Positions 12,101-21,600 of a DNA stretch of 64,000 nt are shown in pieces. The first letter of the stretch is position 1. Each line of letters starts with the position of its first letter. A program made the position numbers and the translations under genes. This DNA comes from Porites lobata (Eukaryota > Cnidaria > Anthozoa > Scleractinia > Poritidae), in the NCBI GenBank assembly GCA_942486035.1, contig CALNXK010000022.1, positions 905,001 to 969,000 of the forward strand. The letters are read 5' to 3'. Below the pieces are notes generated by a model. The model did no database searches, was not told the DNA's origin, and worked only from the letters and a program-made list of their open reading frames with translations.

Positions 12101-13085
12101 CTGTCTTCCGGAGGTGAATGATTTATGTCCCTATTTTATTGCAGAAAAAGAAGGACATGCCTACAGCTCAACAGAGGAGAAAGCATCAAATAACTTATCT
12201 AGCCTATCAGGTAAGTCGCGTTTGCCACGTGGAGGGTAAATTTCAGGACAAACATTCATTAATTTTTACTTCCATTAAATCCTGTCTTCTTTATGGCTAC
12301 AACCATCGTTGAAAAAAATCTAACGATCTGGACGATAGCGATTGTAAATCTCAAATCTATGATCGCCGCTTTTGCTATGATTGTTGTGGAGTTGCTGTAC
12401 GTCATATAATCTCCACGTTCGCCGAATTTTCTTTTCAACGATCATATTGAAACCAGGCTTTACAAGGATCAAGAGAGGCCCTTGCCCTACACTTTTTTGG
12501 CAATTCAGACGAAAAAATTAAAAATTAAATACACACAAGGATGCAAGTTGCTGGAACACAATGTCGTAGCATCCCCTGTTATTCTCAAGCAGGTCCTTGT
12601 TAGTCAGCTAATGGGGAACCCCATTACTATGACCAAATGACCGAATGTTTTTTAAGTTAAGGCTACGGAAATGAAGTCATAATAACAAGGTGGGTGGTAG
12701 CCTGCGAATTCAGCCGCCTCTCCTCGCTCCTCGCCGCCGACGTCACTACCGGGGGTAGGTTTGGGGGAGGAGAGACGACTGTGCTGTATTCGAAGGCCAA
12801 GTGGGCGGTCGAAAGTCGGGGTTCCACTGAATTTGTTATATAGCTTAAGTTGGAATTTTCTGCCCCAGTTGTTGCGCCCTGACATTGTCGTATGAGGCAC
12901 TGAAAAAACCATGAAACTGTTTCCTTTCAAAGTCCCAGAGCAGGGGATAACAGTGCAGTGTTTGCGAGAGACTAACTTTATTTCCTTTTTAATCCCAGGC
13001 TAAAGAAAGGGAGTTCGAGCTGCGACAACAGTGGTCTGCCAATCGGCAAACACGGAGACAGACTCAGTCAAAGTATGGGTTTTGA
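2529..13085 (+). CDS. PRCC: PRCC orthologue (proline-rich nuclear protein), 7 coding exons
   Basis: Joined exons 2529-3134, 6978-7034, 8646-9221, 9753-9881, 10498-10635, 12145-12210 and 12999-13085 give 552 residues. Every exon is bounded by AG and GT, and every intron is phase 0. The N-terminus MSLVAYGSSGEESDSSDSEE and the C-terminus with QQRRKHQITYLAYQ followed by QTQSKYGF are the hallmarks of PRCC (human protein 491 residues). Between them lie acidic, Ser-rich, low-complexity segments and repeated Leu-Pro-Lys-Pro motifs (SFLPKPK, SLLPSPW, SLLPKPK). The conserved C-terminal domain is about residues 457-552. In vertebrates PRCC is nuclear, associates with pre-mRNA splicing factors and binds the checkpoint protein MAD2B; its N-terminal part is fused to TFE3 in papillary renal carcinoma. 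The start is the ATG at 2529; the GTG before it is not needed. Introns 1, 2, 4 and 5 carry transposable elements. The gene looks intact. Confidence 0.93.
3573..5341 (-). mobile_element. decayed MULE-type DNA transposon in PRCC intron 1
   Basis: A 19-bp inverted repeat, TAAGGTATCAGCCACCCTT at 3573-3591 and its exact reverse complement at 5323-5341, brackets about 1.77 kb. Inside, on the minus strand, lies a transposase-like frame (about 5020 down to 4330) with a basic N-terminus and at least one in-frame stop. I see no clear target-site duplication beside the repeats. That these repeats and the transposase belong to one element is inferred from their arrangement. Confidence 0.6.
4330..5020 (-). 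pseudogene. broken Mutator-like transposase N-terminal region
   Basis: Read on the minus strand, the frame begins with a Lys/Arg-rich stretch (PPKKKKRSCP, then REKKKSKSEFDKEW). It is interrupted by a TAA near 4757, then continues through MENVATKHGLGSTWRIQCEN, a Cys pair, SRAFEIYRASVLGLRAIGGG and KFFSFLGL. The order 'WRI-C-C, F-S, E-R-A-RAIG-G, F-LGL' matches, from memory, the Mutator-like transposase domain common in cnidarian genomes. The frame is lost near 4330, so the catalytic part is absent. It cannot be a working gene. Confidence 0.5.
5563..5685. repeat. half of a GTTGTTCAAA-type foldback repeat
   Basis: CCCAGTTGTTCAAAAGCTGG is followed by 'atccactggata' and 'atccacc' motifs. This matches the left half of the complete palindromic copy at 46433-46585; the closing arm is missing here. 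Confidence 0.5.
6391..6561. repeat. foldback (MITE-like) element in PRCC intron 1
   Basis: The left end CAATAAACAATGTTTTTGTT and the right end (AACAATAATATTGTTTATTG) are inverted repeats. They continue inward through TTGGATAAGG, 'tgtgat' and 'taagtgttat' to a short loop, so nearly all of the 171 bp can fold on itself. Confidence 0.65.
6978..7034 (+). CDS. PRCC: PRCC coding exon 2 (57-nt microexon)
   Basis: Acceptor TTGATTATCAG and donor AAAG/GTAACA flank 19 codons reading TDSDDEDDSPAAKKIIPSK. This is an acidic patch followed by a basic one and fits the low-complexity middle of PRCC. The exon is symmetrical (0-0), so it could be skipped without a frameshift. Its small size means it rests on splice sites and frame alone. 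Confidence 0.8.
7438..8605 (-). mobile_element. 5'-truncated non-LTR retrotransposon (LINE) in PRCC intron 2
   Basis: On the minus strand three overlapping frames carry the C-terminal part of a LINE ORF2. The first runs from ARKYIDFHFLIDSQ through KALYALFSLRRHMN, ACKIFDTMISPILTYNSEIW and TKPDF. A shifted frame continues with NNKASNKACRAELGRF. A third has ALVKLRISNHKLMMEIGRYN and CPFC. These are typical of the region after the reverse-transcriptase core and of the terminal zinc-knuckle part. At least two frameshifts make it dead. The 3' end is rich in TTATTGTTGTT. It is 5'-truncated, ending about 40 bp before PRCC exon 3. Confidence 0.8.
8646..9221 (+). CDS. PRCC: PRCC coding exon 3
   Basis: The acceptor TTTATTTTTAG precedes EGSGLKSLLPKPKHS, a third Leu-Pro-Lys-Pro motif, and the exon ends SANDY before the donor TAT/GTAAGT. 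It has 192 codons (residues 222-413) and phase 0 at both ends. The last part is Tyr/Gln-rich. A truncated LINE ends about 40 bp upstream of the acceptor. Confidence 0.92.
9753..9881 (+). CDS. PRCC: PRCC coding exon 4
   Basis: A strong acceptor (CTTTTTTTTCAG) and the donor AAAG/GTAATG flank 43 codons, residues 414-456, beginning QYYSYNTGNYGQ. The segment is rich in Tyr, Gln and Thr and continues the prion-like composition of the end of exon 3. Confidence 0.9.
10014..10243. repeat. MITE-like repeat, 'TTTAAGCAACRGCGTTTTKGAGC' family, copy 1
   Basis: The left end GGGAGTTTAAGCAACAGCG is matched in inverted form by CGTCGCTACTTAAACTCCC on the right. Related copies lie at 14142-14315 and as a fragment at 17184-17220. 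It lies in PRCC intron 4. Confidence 0.6.
10292..10483. repeat. foldback element next to PRCC exon 5
   Basis: CAATAGGACAATTGCACGAT at the left is repeated in inverted form at the right end. The arms extend about 45 bp (through GACTACAACTACCAGAAT), with two extra bases in one arm. The right end stops about 14 bp before exon 5, so the element contributes the 3' end of intron 4. Confidence 0.75.
10498..10635 (+). CDS. PRCC: PRCC coding exon 5 (start of conserved C-terminal domain)
   Basis: 46 codons, residues 457-502, between the acceptor GATTTTCTTAG and the donor CGG/GTAAAC. LHKLKGKRNRHEEINIVDVN corresponds to the conserved vertebrate stretch that contains GKRNR and EEIN. A foldback element ends about 14 bp upstream of this exon, so it supplies most of the 3' end of the intron. 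Confidence 0.93.
10695..11075. repeat. DNA element with GGGGCTTAT subterminal repeats
   Basis: The left end AAGTTCCGAAAATAAGCCCC and the right end GGGGCTTATTTCCGGAATTT are inverted repeats. Between them GGGGCTTATwTTTGGA or close variants recur about eight times, mostly on the plus strand. It lies in PRCC intron 5. Such dense subterminal repeats are typical of hAT-like or related DNA transposon ends; the superfamily is not proven. Confidence 0.6.
11547..12006. repeat. long foldback element in PRCC intron 5
   Basis: Two arms of roughly 180-210 bp are inverted copies. Left arm markers such as CCCAAGCTCAGT, TTTAATCATTAATACATGTG and CTGAACATAAA reappear reversed at 11920-12000. The inner TTGAATCTTTTACCTGAATT and AAGGTGTATTTTATTGAAAA reappear too. 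The loop is about 90 bp and no protein is encoded. Confidence 0.75.
12145..12210 (+). CDS. PRCC: PRCC coding exon 6
   Basis: 22 codons between the acceptor CTATTTTATTGCAG and the donor CAG/GTAAGT. The segment reads QQRRKHQITYLAYQ near its end, the most conserved motif of the PRCC family. Phase 0 on both sides. Confidence 0.94.
12999..13085 (+). CDS. PRCC: PRCC coding exon 7 with stop codon
   Basis: 28 codons plus TGA. AKEREFELRQQWSANRQ is followed by QTQSKYGF and the stop, matching the invariant C-terminus of PRCC proteins (QAKYGF in vertebrates). The acceptor TTTTTAATCCCAG is clear. Confidence 0.94.
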   Translation, partial: AKEREFELRQQWSANRQTRRQTQSKYGF

Positions 13086-13235
13086 TGCTCTTAGTGACGC
13101 TTATTTCGGTTCCGATCTAATAACCATGTGCTGTAAATGGCTTTTGTATGCCGTCATTTCTTGGTGACGCGAGGAGTGGCGTTGTGAGAAGAAGCAAAAG
13201 ATGCACTGCTGTAGACTAGCCTACATAGGCACAAT

Positions 13236-13241
13236 ATTAAA
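13236..13241 (+). terminator. candidate polyadenylation signal for PRCC
   Basis: ATTAAA lies about 150 bp after the PRCC stop codon. It is the common variant hexamer; no canonical AATAAA is seen nearer. The short 3' UTR is plausible but unproven. Confidence 0.3.
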
Positions 13242-13299
13242 CCAGCGTTCAACAAAGGAAAGAATTACACTGATGTTTGTGAGATACTTAGCTGTAAGC

Positions 13300-14141
13300 C
13301 TGGTGTAAGCAACCATATAGGAAATACAGGAAATGTCGAAAGTATTTTCTACTCGAATTCGAGTTTATGTTGTTTTCTTGTCCAAAAGTCCCCCTTTTCG
13401 AATACGCCCACTGGGCACTGAACACTACCGGAGGCGAATTTCCCAAAGACAAATTGAACGAGAATCTTGTTCCAGGAAAACTTTCCCTGGAACTAGAAAG
13501 GTCAATACAAGAAGTCAACCTCGTTCCAAGGGTAGAGAAGAGACGCTGGGAACAAATGGAAATGAGGTATCATTGCGCTTAAGGTGGCTGTACAAAGTTT
13601 TGGCAGTTTGTGAATATATGTAATTTGCCAAATCATGGCAAGAGAAAGGTTGCAGCTCACAAGCTGAAACTTGGCAGGTGAAAATATACTGATGAAATAT
13701 TTTGATTGACAGGTAAAATTTGACGTTTTCGTAGTTTCCATGGCAACATGAACGATTAGATACAACCATAAAATTTCACTTTTGCTCAGTTTACATAAAA
13801 TTCGCTCGTTAGATTTTCCTATAAACTTGCACACAGTTTACTATAATTAATCATTACCATTTGAAACTTATTTGACCAAATTTTAACAGACGGGTTTTTA
13901 GATAATCAATAATATAATTGTACTGTAATTATGAAATGTGTCACAAAATTCGTCTGTTTAACTTCCATTTTAAAGTTCTCATTATTTAAAATACGATAAA
14001 ATTAAAAATTCTGCCGAAAAATATCACAAAATTTTAATGAGTAGATTTTGAGAAATCGTCTTCTGTGTACCATTGTTTGTCCACTGTAAAACACGCGCCG
14101 TCACGCGAGTTACCGCTGACCGCCCGCAATACTGCGTTCAC
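13300..14141. other. gap between the convergent genes, no gene seen
   Basis: Short frames on both strands overlap each other and lack family features or splice borders. The region is AT-rich, especially 13840-14040. Phrases such as 'aacctcgttcc' near 13517 look repeat-derived. Confidence 0.5.
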
Positions 14142-14315
14142 CCACTTAAGCAACGGCGTTTTGAGCGACGAACGACAACCGGAAGTGGACCTATCGCATT
14201 CTTGGACGGTGGTTTGGCCTAAATTTTCGAACAATTCCTCTCTGAAGCAGTTATAGCATTAAGGCATATTGAAAGGAAAAAGGTCTCACTCCCGGTTGCC
14301 ATGCGTCGTTTAAGT
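14142..14315. repeat. MITE-like repeat, copy 2 of the 'TTAAGCAACGGCGTTTTGAGC' family
   Basis: CTTAAGCAACGGCGTTTTGA and CGACAACCGGAAGTGGAC match the copy at 10014-10243, and the right end (GCGTCGTTTAAG) is the inverted partner. It sits just outside the large foldback element. Confidence 0.6.
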
Positions 14316-14345
14316 TCACCCTTGCTTAAACTGGACCTCTATCTT

Positions 14346-16097
14346 ACACCGTATTCACAAATGGCGGACACGCGGGAAAAAACTGGTGCCTAGTCATGAA
14401 AGCGAGGCGTTGGAGGGTAAACAAAGACTGCAAATGAAGACTTTCAGTGAACTTGCAGAGTGTTTAGCACGGATTCCACCTAAAATAACTTTGTACGGAC
14501 TTCTTTTAAAATACAATTACGTGGGATGTCTTCTGCTTTTAATGTTTAGTATTGATTTGCTGTTTGCAATCAAAAGGGACGCGTATATCTTCAAGGAAAC
14601 AAGATGATTTTGTAGGTTTCCGAAGCATCAGAAGCTAGACAAGTGGGCGATGGCTGGAGAAAAGCGGCAAGCATGTTGGCCCAAACTTCACATTGAAACC
14701 GAGTTCGAAAGCCAGCTCACTGCAATTCGGTAAAACAGAAATATAAACAATGCAAATCTTGGGGGCAAGAAAAAAAGAAATAAGCGATGGATATATGGCC
14801 TACTTGTTAACGCAAGAGACGTGTGCCATTGAACAAAACAGTTCAAATCGAGATGGAAAAAAGGAAGACAGGAAAGAAGCGGTGACTTAGGTTTCGATGA
14901 AGTTATGTTTGGTGTTTATTTGCCAGGACGCTATTCTCTGGTCTTTATCGATGAAGGACATCAATTAGAACTATCTTTTTGGTATAAATGCAGGAGCGAT
15001 CGAGTGGAGTACGCTCAAAATTTCGACTTGTCACTCGGCAGACTCGGTAAGCCGGCCACATTTCATTTCAGCGAGTAATTTTCCTATTTCCTATCTTTGG
15101 CTGTTATGAGTTTTAACTTCATGTTCCATAATGTTTTAAAAGTGAAGAATACATAAATAAGTAAAATGATGGTCTTCTTAAACGGATCCAGACTCGCATT
15201 TACTGATTCGAAACAGAAGCTTGCCGTGTTCAGTCCTGACAAAAACATTGCCTTAAAAGTTTAACCTAGTAAAATGTGAGCTTTATACCACTTTTTTACA
15301 AAGAGCTCTCTGAGATAATGCCGTAAAGGAGACCAGGCAAATAGAAGGCCATAAGATTCACACACTAGAGCTTCTAGTTTTGATAAAATTATTTTATTTC
15401 GCAATGCAAAGAAATCAAAAGATTTTAGATTTGCACTGAATTTGCTGAGCTCTGCCAACGTACCTCTAACAATTCACTCCAAAGCGACGGAATTGATATC
15501 ATCCAAAGGAAGTTGTAAATACAGACATACATAGATATGTGTAAAATGACACTGACATGAATGAATGAGTCTCGTGAATGAATCTTTCACCCGCTCTCGA
15601 CTTGACCAGTTTTGAGTAATGGCGGAGGTCTCTTCCGTTGGCAAGTAGGCCATCTATCCGTCGCTTTTTTCTTTTTTTCTTGCCACCAATATCTGTTTTT
15701 ACTTCTGTTTTACAGAATTGCAGTGAGCTGGCTTTCGTATTCGGTTTCAGCGTGAAGTTTGGGCCAACATGTTTGCCGCTTTTCTCCAGCCATCACCCAC
15801 TTGTCGAGCTTCTGAGGCTTCGGCAACCTACAAAATGATCCTGTTTCCTTGAAGATATACGCGTCCCTTGTGATTGCTAACAGCAAATCAGTATTATACA
15901 TTAAAAGCAGAAGACGTTCCACGTCATTGAATTTAAAAAGACGTCCATACAAAGTTATTTTAGGTGGAATCCGTGCTAAACACTCTACAAGTTCACTGAA
16001 AGTCTTCATTTGCAGTTTTTGTTTACCCTCCAACGCCTCGCTTTCATGACTAGGCCCCAGTTTTTTCCCGCGTGTCCGCCATTTGTGAATACGGTGT
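14346..16097. mobile_element. 1.75 kb foldback transposon with protein-like arms
   Basis: The left arm (about 14346-14821) and right arm (about 15628-16097) are inverted, slightly diverged copies. Both begin ACACCGTATTCACAAATGGC at their outer ends and contain the same frame. The loop of about 0.8 kb has no recognisable transposase. Reading outward to inward, each arm encodes EGKQkLQMKTFSEL, ECLARIPPKITLYG and DAYIFKET. The frame is longer in the right arm (minus strand, 16033 down to 15710) and broken near 14607 in the left arm. Long-arm foldback elements can carry captured exons; I do not recognise the encoded sequence. Confidence 0.7.
15710..16033 (-). pseudogene. reading frame inside the right arm of the foldback element
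   Basis: 107 codons from an ATG, with FSELVECLARIPPKITLYGR, a Leu-rich stretch, DAYIFKETGSF and MAGEKRQTCWPKL. The same frame occurs in the opposite arm (14386-14720) with substitutions and a frameshift, so its conservation reflects duplication of the arm. It is not evidence of selection. I cannot name the protein. An ATG in the context ACAAATGGCGGACACGCGGG upstream reads only ten codons. Confidence 0.3.
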
Positions 16098-17183
16098 TTT
16101 GGACTGAGTGGAGTCGAATTCGATTTGTAATCGTACGAGTGATTAACAAAATCAGACGACCGCTTAGCGGGAGTCCGATTTGTTTAATCACGAGTATGAT
16201 TACAGAAAGAATCGGACGACACGAAGTTCGTTTACCAATTAATCATAACTTAAACAAAATTTGAGGTATATAAGGCTCTTTTTTTTAATCAAAATTCAAG
16301 AAGTTCCAAGTTTTTTTGCCACCAGCGAAAAAAAAAGTCATTTAAGGGCGCGCGTGATGGCGCGTACTGTTCAATTACTGAGGCATGACGCGTACTGTCC
16401 TATTACGGCTGAAATCAGGGCATTTGATAGCCAATCAGATTTGAGGATTTTGTTATAGTTATGATTAAGCAGTTAATGCACCAATCAAATTTAAGGAAAT
16501 TGTAATGGTTATGATTAAAGCGAAAATCATGTTAAGAAAATATTCCGTGTCATTTGCCTCTGTCGGCTGTGTCGTCACATGTTCTATGAAAATCAACGCC
16601 ATGAAGTTGAGAGTACCCGTAATTCCGCCCTACTTGGTTTTCACTAAAATAAAGCTAAGAATAAGATCACAAATAGTTTTTACTTTGAAATTTAATTTAC
16701 CAGGATGAATCAGTAGAACGAAATACATATCATGCAAACCAGGCATATTAACCCATGCATTTTAAGTTAAGTATGTACAAAAATGTTACAATGCATGGTC
16801 CTACGACCTTACTGTGATGTCTTCGATAATGAAGATAATTCTTATACGAAAACGATATAAACAGCCACACAGACGCATGTAGCTATTATTTTGTAATCTG
16901 CAATGACTGCTAATGTTGGCCAGCAAGCGTTTTTTTTTATGCGATAATATAGGCCTTATAACGTGAAGAGGGAACAGTTTAATTGCAGTCCCTTCTTCAT
17001 TGATACTATCCTAGACAGTACCTCTCTAAGAGGCCACGTTCGATGTAGGAAACGGAACGCGTTTTAAAAGCCCTTCTCCTGAGAGAGGCAACCAGTTGTT
17101 TTTCTTCTAGCGTAAATTTACGTCTTTTCCAGTTCCTCCACCATTCGTTCCTTCTTGAACAAGCAAGCAATTAGGACAATAAT

Positions 17184-17220
17184 CTTAAGCAAAGGCGTTT
17201 TTGAGCGACGCACGTCAACC
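17184..17220. repeat. fragment of the 'TTAAGCAACGGCGTTTT' repeat family
   Basis: CTTAAGCAAAGGCGTTTTTG and GAGCGACGCACGTCAACC match the left ends of the copies at 10014 and 14142. The rest of the element is absent. Confidence 0.45.
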
Positions 17221-17430
17221 TTTTAATATGCCCTGACGTTAACAAATTTTGCTCTCATAGACACGATTTGCCCGAAAATTTCGGCAAAACCGCTGCCCAA
17301 GAATTCAAGAAGTTCTCTTCCGGCTGAACTACGTCGCTCTTACAGTTATTCCTAAGCTTACATGAGCTATAATTCCAAACGCAATTGAACATGTGTTTCC
17401 TACAATCCATTCTGAGAACTGATGAATCCT

Positions 17431-17641
17431 TAACCCTTAAAGCCCCAAATATCCACATACAAATTCTTCATATTGATCTTCATACATCCCTTAAGAATTA
17501 GTTGAGAAAATTTGATAAAAGATCAAATTATTTTCCCTTAGGAGATCATTTTATCAACTCTCGTAACCTTTTTTCTTGATCATGTACGGATATTGTAAGG
17601 AGAAAATTGATCTTGGTCACTATTGGGACTTGAAAGGTTAA
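17431..17641. repeat. 210-bp MITE, 'TTAACCCTTTAAG' family, copy A
   Basis: Starts TAACCCTTAAAGCCCCAAAT and ends CACTATTGGGACTTGAAAGG. It is the reverse orientation of the copies at 22110-22321 and 48023-48235, and shares TTGATC, 'agaaaattga' and 'caatatcc' blocks with them. Confidence 0.75.
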
Positions 17642-18285
17642 GAGGAAAATAGGCATTGCAAGATGCATGTCCATGAGACTGGATAAGCGCTAAAGCATCA
17701 GTAAAACAGTTGTTTTAAATAAAGGAACTAATATAAATTTTCAACGACGATAACTTCATCTAGCTATCTTTTTATCTACTTCTCTTCTCCGAGACTCAGG
17801 ATCGAAGATCTTCGGAAATCGTCCATCTCTTATTACTTTTGTGGGTACTCCTGGTTTAACGCGACACGAGAGCGTGAAAGTATGATTCAAGTTAATCGCT
17901 ACTTCTCCGCTCTTACGGGATAACAGCCTGTTTACTTATACAAGATAACATTTATACAGTACAAGCTTGGTTACATTTACATATATTTACATACAAAATA
18001 ACGCTAACGCTTGATCATATATTTCTTGATAAGAACTGCTGTTATTTAAGAGCCAAGAGAGCTGGCAAGAGAGCTGTTTCCTTTTAAGTCTTGGAACATA
18101 TTTCAGCAGCCGCATTTCGTCGAATGACTTGCAGCAGGAGCAATCGGCTCCTGCTTGCAGCTGTATTGCGCCATCCACAGAAAGGCTGCAACGTCTTGGA
18201 AGGACTTGAATGACAGGCGAGGAGTGCTACGTTGCCTGTTATCCAGACTTTTTCCAGTTATGCATTGGATGTTGTGTATCTCTAG

Positions 18286-18291
18286 TTTATT
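18286..18291 (-). terminator. candidate polyadenylation signal for the thrombospondin gene
   Basis: TTTATT on the plus strand is AATAAA on the gene strand, about 320 bp after the stop codon. It is the nearest canonical hexamer I noticed downstream. Confidence 0.3.
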
Positions 18292-18607
18292 CTCTTCTTG
18301 TAATTCTCGGCTGTTTACGTGCACGCTATGCCGTGTGGAACATAATTTAGCCTAATTGGTTTTGTAGAAACACAGAATCTCTCATGGAACAAACTAGACA
18401 ATTTGCTTTTAGTTCTCACAAATTGCTATTGATAACGTAGCGAGAATACTAACTGCTAGTTTTAATGTAACAACTTTTTAATGTCATGAGTAATACTGAA
18501 TGTTTCACTTCGTTGATATGAGCATGAAAGATTCACATTTAGGACCCCAAGCTGGCTATCGCCATGTTTCAACACCGTAATGTTGCAGTTCCTCCAGATG
18601 GTTTTCA

Positions 18608-18639
18608 TTAAAGAGCTTCGTAGTCGTCAGGAACTTGTT
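18608..18639 (-). CDS. thrombospondin exon 22: C-terminal tail and stop
   Basis: The acceptor TTTCCTCTTAACAG precedes codons completing Glu and then QVPDDYEAL and TAA. The vertebrate tail is 'CNDTIPEDYEVHQL', so this short exon is almost certainly the true end. Confidence 0.85.
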
Positions 18640-21600
18640 CTGTTAAGAGGAAAGAAGAAAAAATGAAAATCAGTCACAGGAAGCCTCAGTGTGGACAGAA
18701 GCGCGGGTATTGTTGATGGTGGTACTTAGTGATGACACCAATGATTTTGACGATCAAAATAATAATGGTGGTGGTGGTGGCGAAGACGACGACGATAATG
18801 GTAATGATGTCGATGATGGTGTTGATAGTGATAATGATGATGATGATGATGGTGATAATGGTGATGATAATGCTGCTGCTGATGATGATGACAATAGCCG
18901 TTTTCCAGCTAAATGCGCTTTAGTTTAAGGCGTTTCGTTTTAATGCTAGACGCATTTGTCTGAGACGTTAAACGCGACTGTCTTCTGTCGCAAAATAGCC
19001 TGCGTCGCAGACGTCATCTAACCCCTGTTAGTAACGTCTGCGAAGTGGCGCCGATATCCTTGATCTCAGCCGGAGCCCCCAACGGACTCAACGAATTACC
19101 AGAAGTGCGTCTCGAATTTCCCTTCAAACTGATTGGCAAAGGCTTTTTAAGAGGTCAATCACGGCGCGTACTCAAATCCTGGTGTAAAGGTTGGGCCCAG
19201 AACAAGGATTTCGGTGCTGTTTCGCAGACGGACTTAAACAGAAGTGTATTTCCGTCGGTGGCGCAGGGTAGCATAAAAACGGACAATGGGAATGATGATA
19301 GTGGTGATGATAGCTATGGTGATAGTGTTGGTGGTGGTTTTTGATGATAGTGGGATGAAAATAAAGATGACAGTGGATGAAATATAAATGATGAAATATT
19401 AATGGATGATCGTGATGCTTGTGATGGATATGGTCGTAGCGAAAAAAGTTGTTACCTACCGTTACATTTGTACGACATGTTTGACCAGACCACTTTTGCT
19501 TGTGAAAACACGTACATCCCAACCTTTCCGCCTTTAAGGGTCTTGTCAATTAGGTATCCTGTATCTACCACTAACTCTCCCTCAGAAAATACTTTCAGCC
19601 TGAAAACGGAGCAGAGAACATAAAGCACACAAATAGATTGATAATGCAGCAGTGAATAGCTGGCATTTAAATAAGATGACATGTTACAAGGGCAAAGATG
19701 TTCGAGAAGTTATTCCCGTAATTAAAAATTTCCTTTTCTTTTTTCTTCGAATAGCCCGGGTGACTATTTAAATTTCGACGAAAAGGAGGGGCATTTCTTT
19801 AAAGGAGGGCCAAAAAACGATTTAAAACCTCACTTGGCTGACCACGAATAATGCACATCGTGTAAAAGAAAAGAAAATGTTATAGAACATCTCGAACTAA
19901 TCTGGCCTAACAGAGGAAAAAAGCTCTTCTGTATTGACACAATTAAATAAAGTAAGACATGACATAGGATTTCCCGATTTCCTACTACTATAAGAGAAAT
20001 TTAGGGAAAGGGGGAAACTTCTTTACTTCATAGAGCAAATGGGTAGTGCGTATGTGAGGGAGGGCGCTTATGGAAGAGTGAACCCTTAATCGAGGAAGTA
20101 TTTTTGTCTTACCTAATTAATCCAATACTCGGTCTGTGCATTAGCGACCACTCATAATCTGTTTTGTCCTTCCATCCAATCAAATTTTGATCTCTCCAAA
20201 TCTCTTTTACCTGCAGCAATTCAAAAGATACCATGTTAACAAAGTTATTGTTACATTTCTAACAGCGAACTCCTACTTTGGAAAGAGGAAAAGTGGTAAC
20301 AATTCTGAACTTGCACGTAGACTATCCAGGTGTACATGTATTTTGTTTCTTTCTTGAGAAATCTATTACATTCTCAACTGTTTGACCGATTGGGCGAACG
20401 CGTCACATGGTCCAAGCGTCGGCTAGGTCGCCGAAATGCACTGACCGAGAGGGCCTGGAAAGACGCCGCACAGGGACTAAGGACGAGTGGATCAAGTCCC
20501 TCGCAGTCACACCATGCGTAACGTTGCAAGTAACAGGGAGGGCATGCAAGAGTGAATTTGACCAACTTTGAAAAGAGATGACTCCCTAGAGCAGAGTTAC
20601 GTGATTAACAAACGACCCAAAATAGTTTTATATTTTGCTAACTCTTTGTATTTATTCTCTTCATGTACTACTTACTTGTCCTTGGGCGTTCCCAGAATTC
20701 CATAGTGCATTTCTAAGAGCAGGTCCAGGGCCGGTATCAGAATTAACCAACTGTGAGAGAAAAAATAATACATAAAAAAGGTAAATCAATAAATTAATAA
20801 ATCCGAAGATCCGATCCCATCCAAAAAGCATTACCTTGATTTGAATCCCTCGCACGGCTTTAGCTCTGAATGGATTCATTTCCCAGTAAACCTGATTCTG
20901 CTGTTTCCATGAGACGAGGTAGAATTTTCTGTTACTTTGGTAACTGAAAACCAGTCCTATGAAATCGTCATCATGTGACGTTTGAACCTGTACTGTGCCA
21001 GAGAAGTCAACACCACTAAAGCGGACGGGTCCTGTATTAAAATAAGTTAGAAAACATAGGTAAGTGAAACGATATTGACGACAATTCTTTCAATTTTTTG
21101 GGCTGAGAAAAAAAAAATACTAAAAAACGACTTACCCACGGCTATTGCTGGATCGCTATTTTCGGTTTGTTCTACTTTCTTCCCCTGCAAAAAAAGAAAA
21201 AAATTACCTTTAACCTGGCTACAGTATAACCGCAAACCGGCACAATCCTCCCATAGATAGATACCAAACTGCCGGCCCAGCAATTTCACCTCAAAGAAAA
21301 ACGGTCAAATTGCTGTACAGATCAGCCAGGAACCATTACTCCACGAACAGAATACACCCCACTCCCCACCACATGTCAAAAAGATGGTTTCTTATTTTAC
21401 ATTGCCCCCTTCTAATACAAAGAGATAAACGTATACGATTTAAACGTCTCAGAGTAGTTGGCGTCCTCCAAAAGAACGTCTGCACGGGAGGCTAACAACC
21501 TATGTTAATGAACACAAACTATTTCAGTCACACCTCAGATTTTTCACGTCAAAAGTTTTGTCCACCACGCTCATTATATAGATGGTGTCTCGAAAGCCTA

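Noticed and set aside
18689..18928. Asp/Gly-rich plus-strand frame
   Set aside because: It is a GAT microsatellite read in frame, lying within an intron of the opposite-strand thrombospondin gene.
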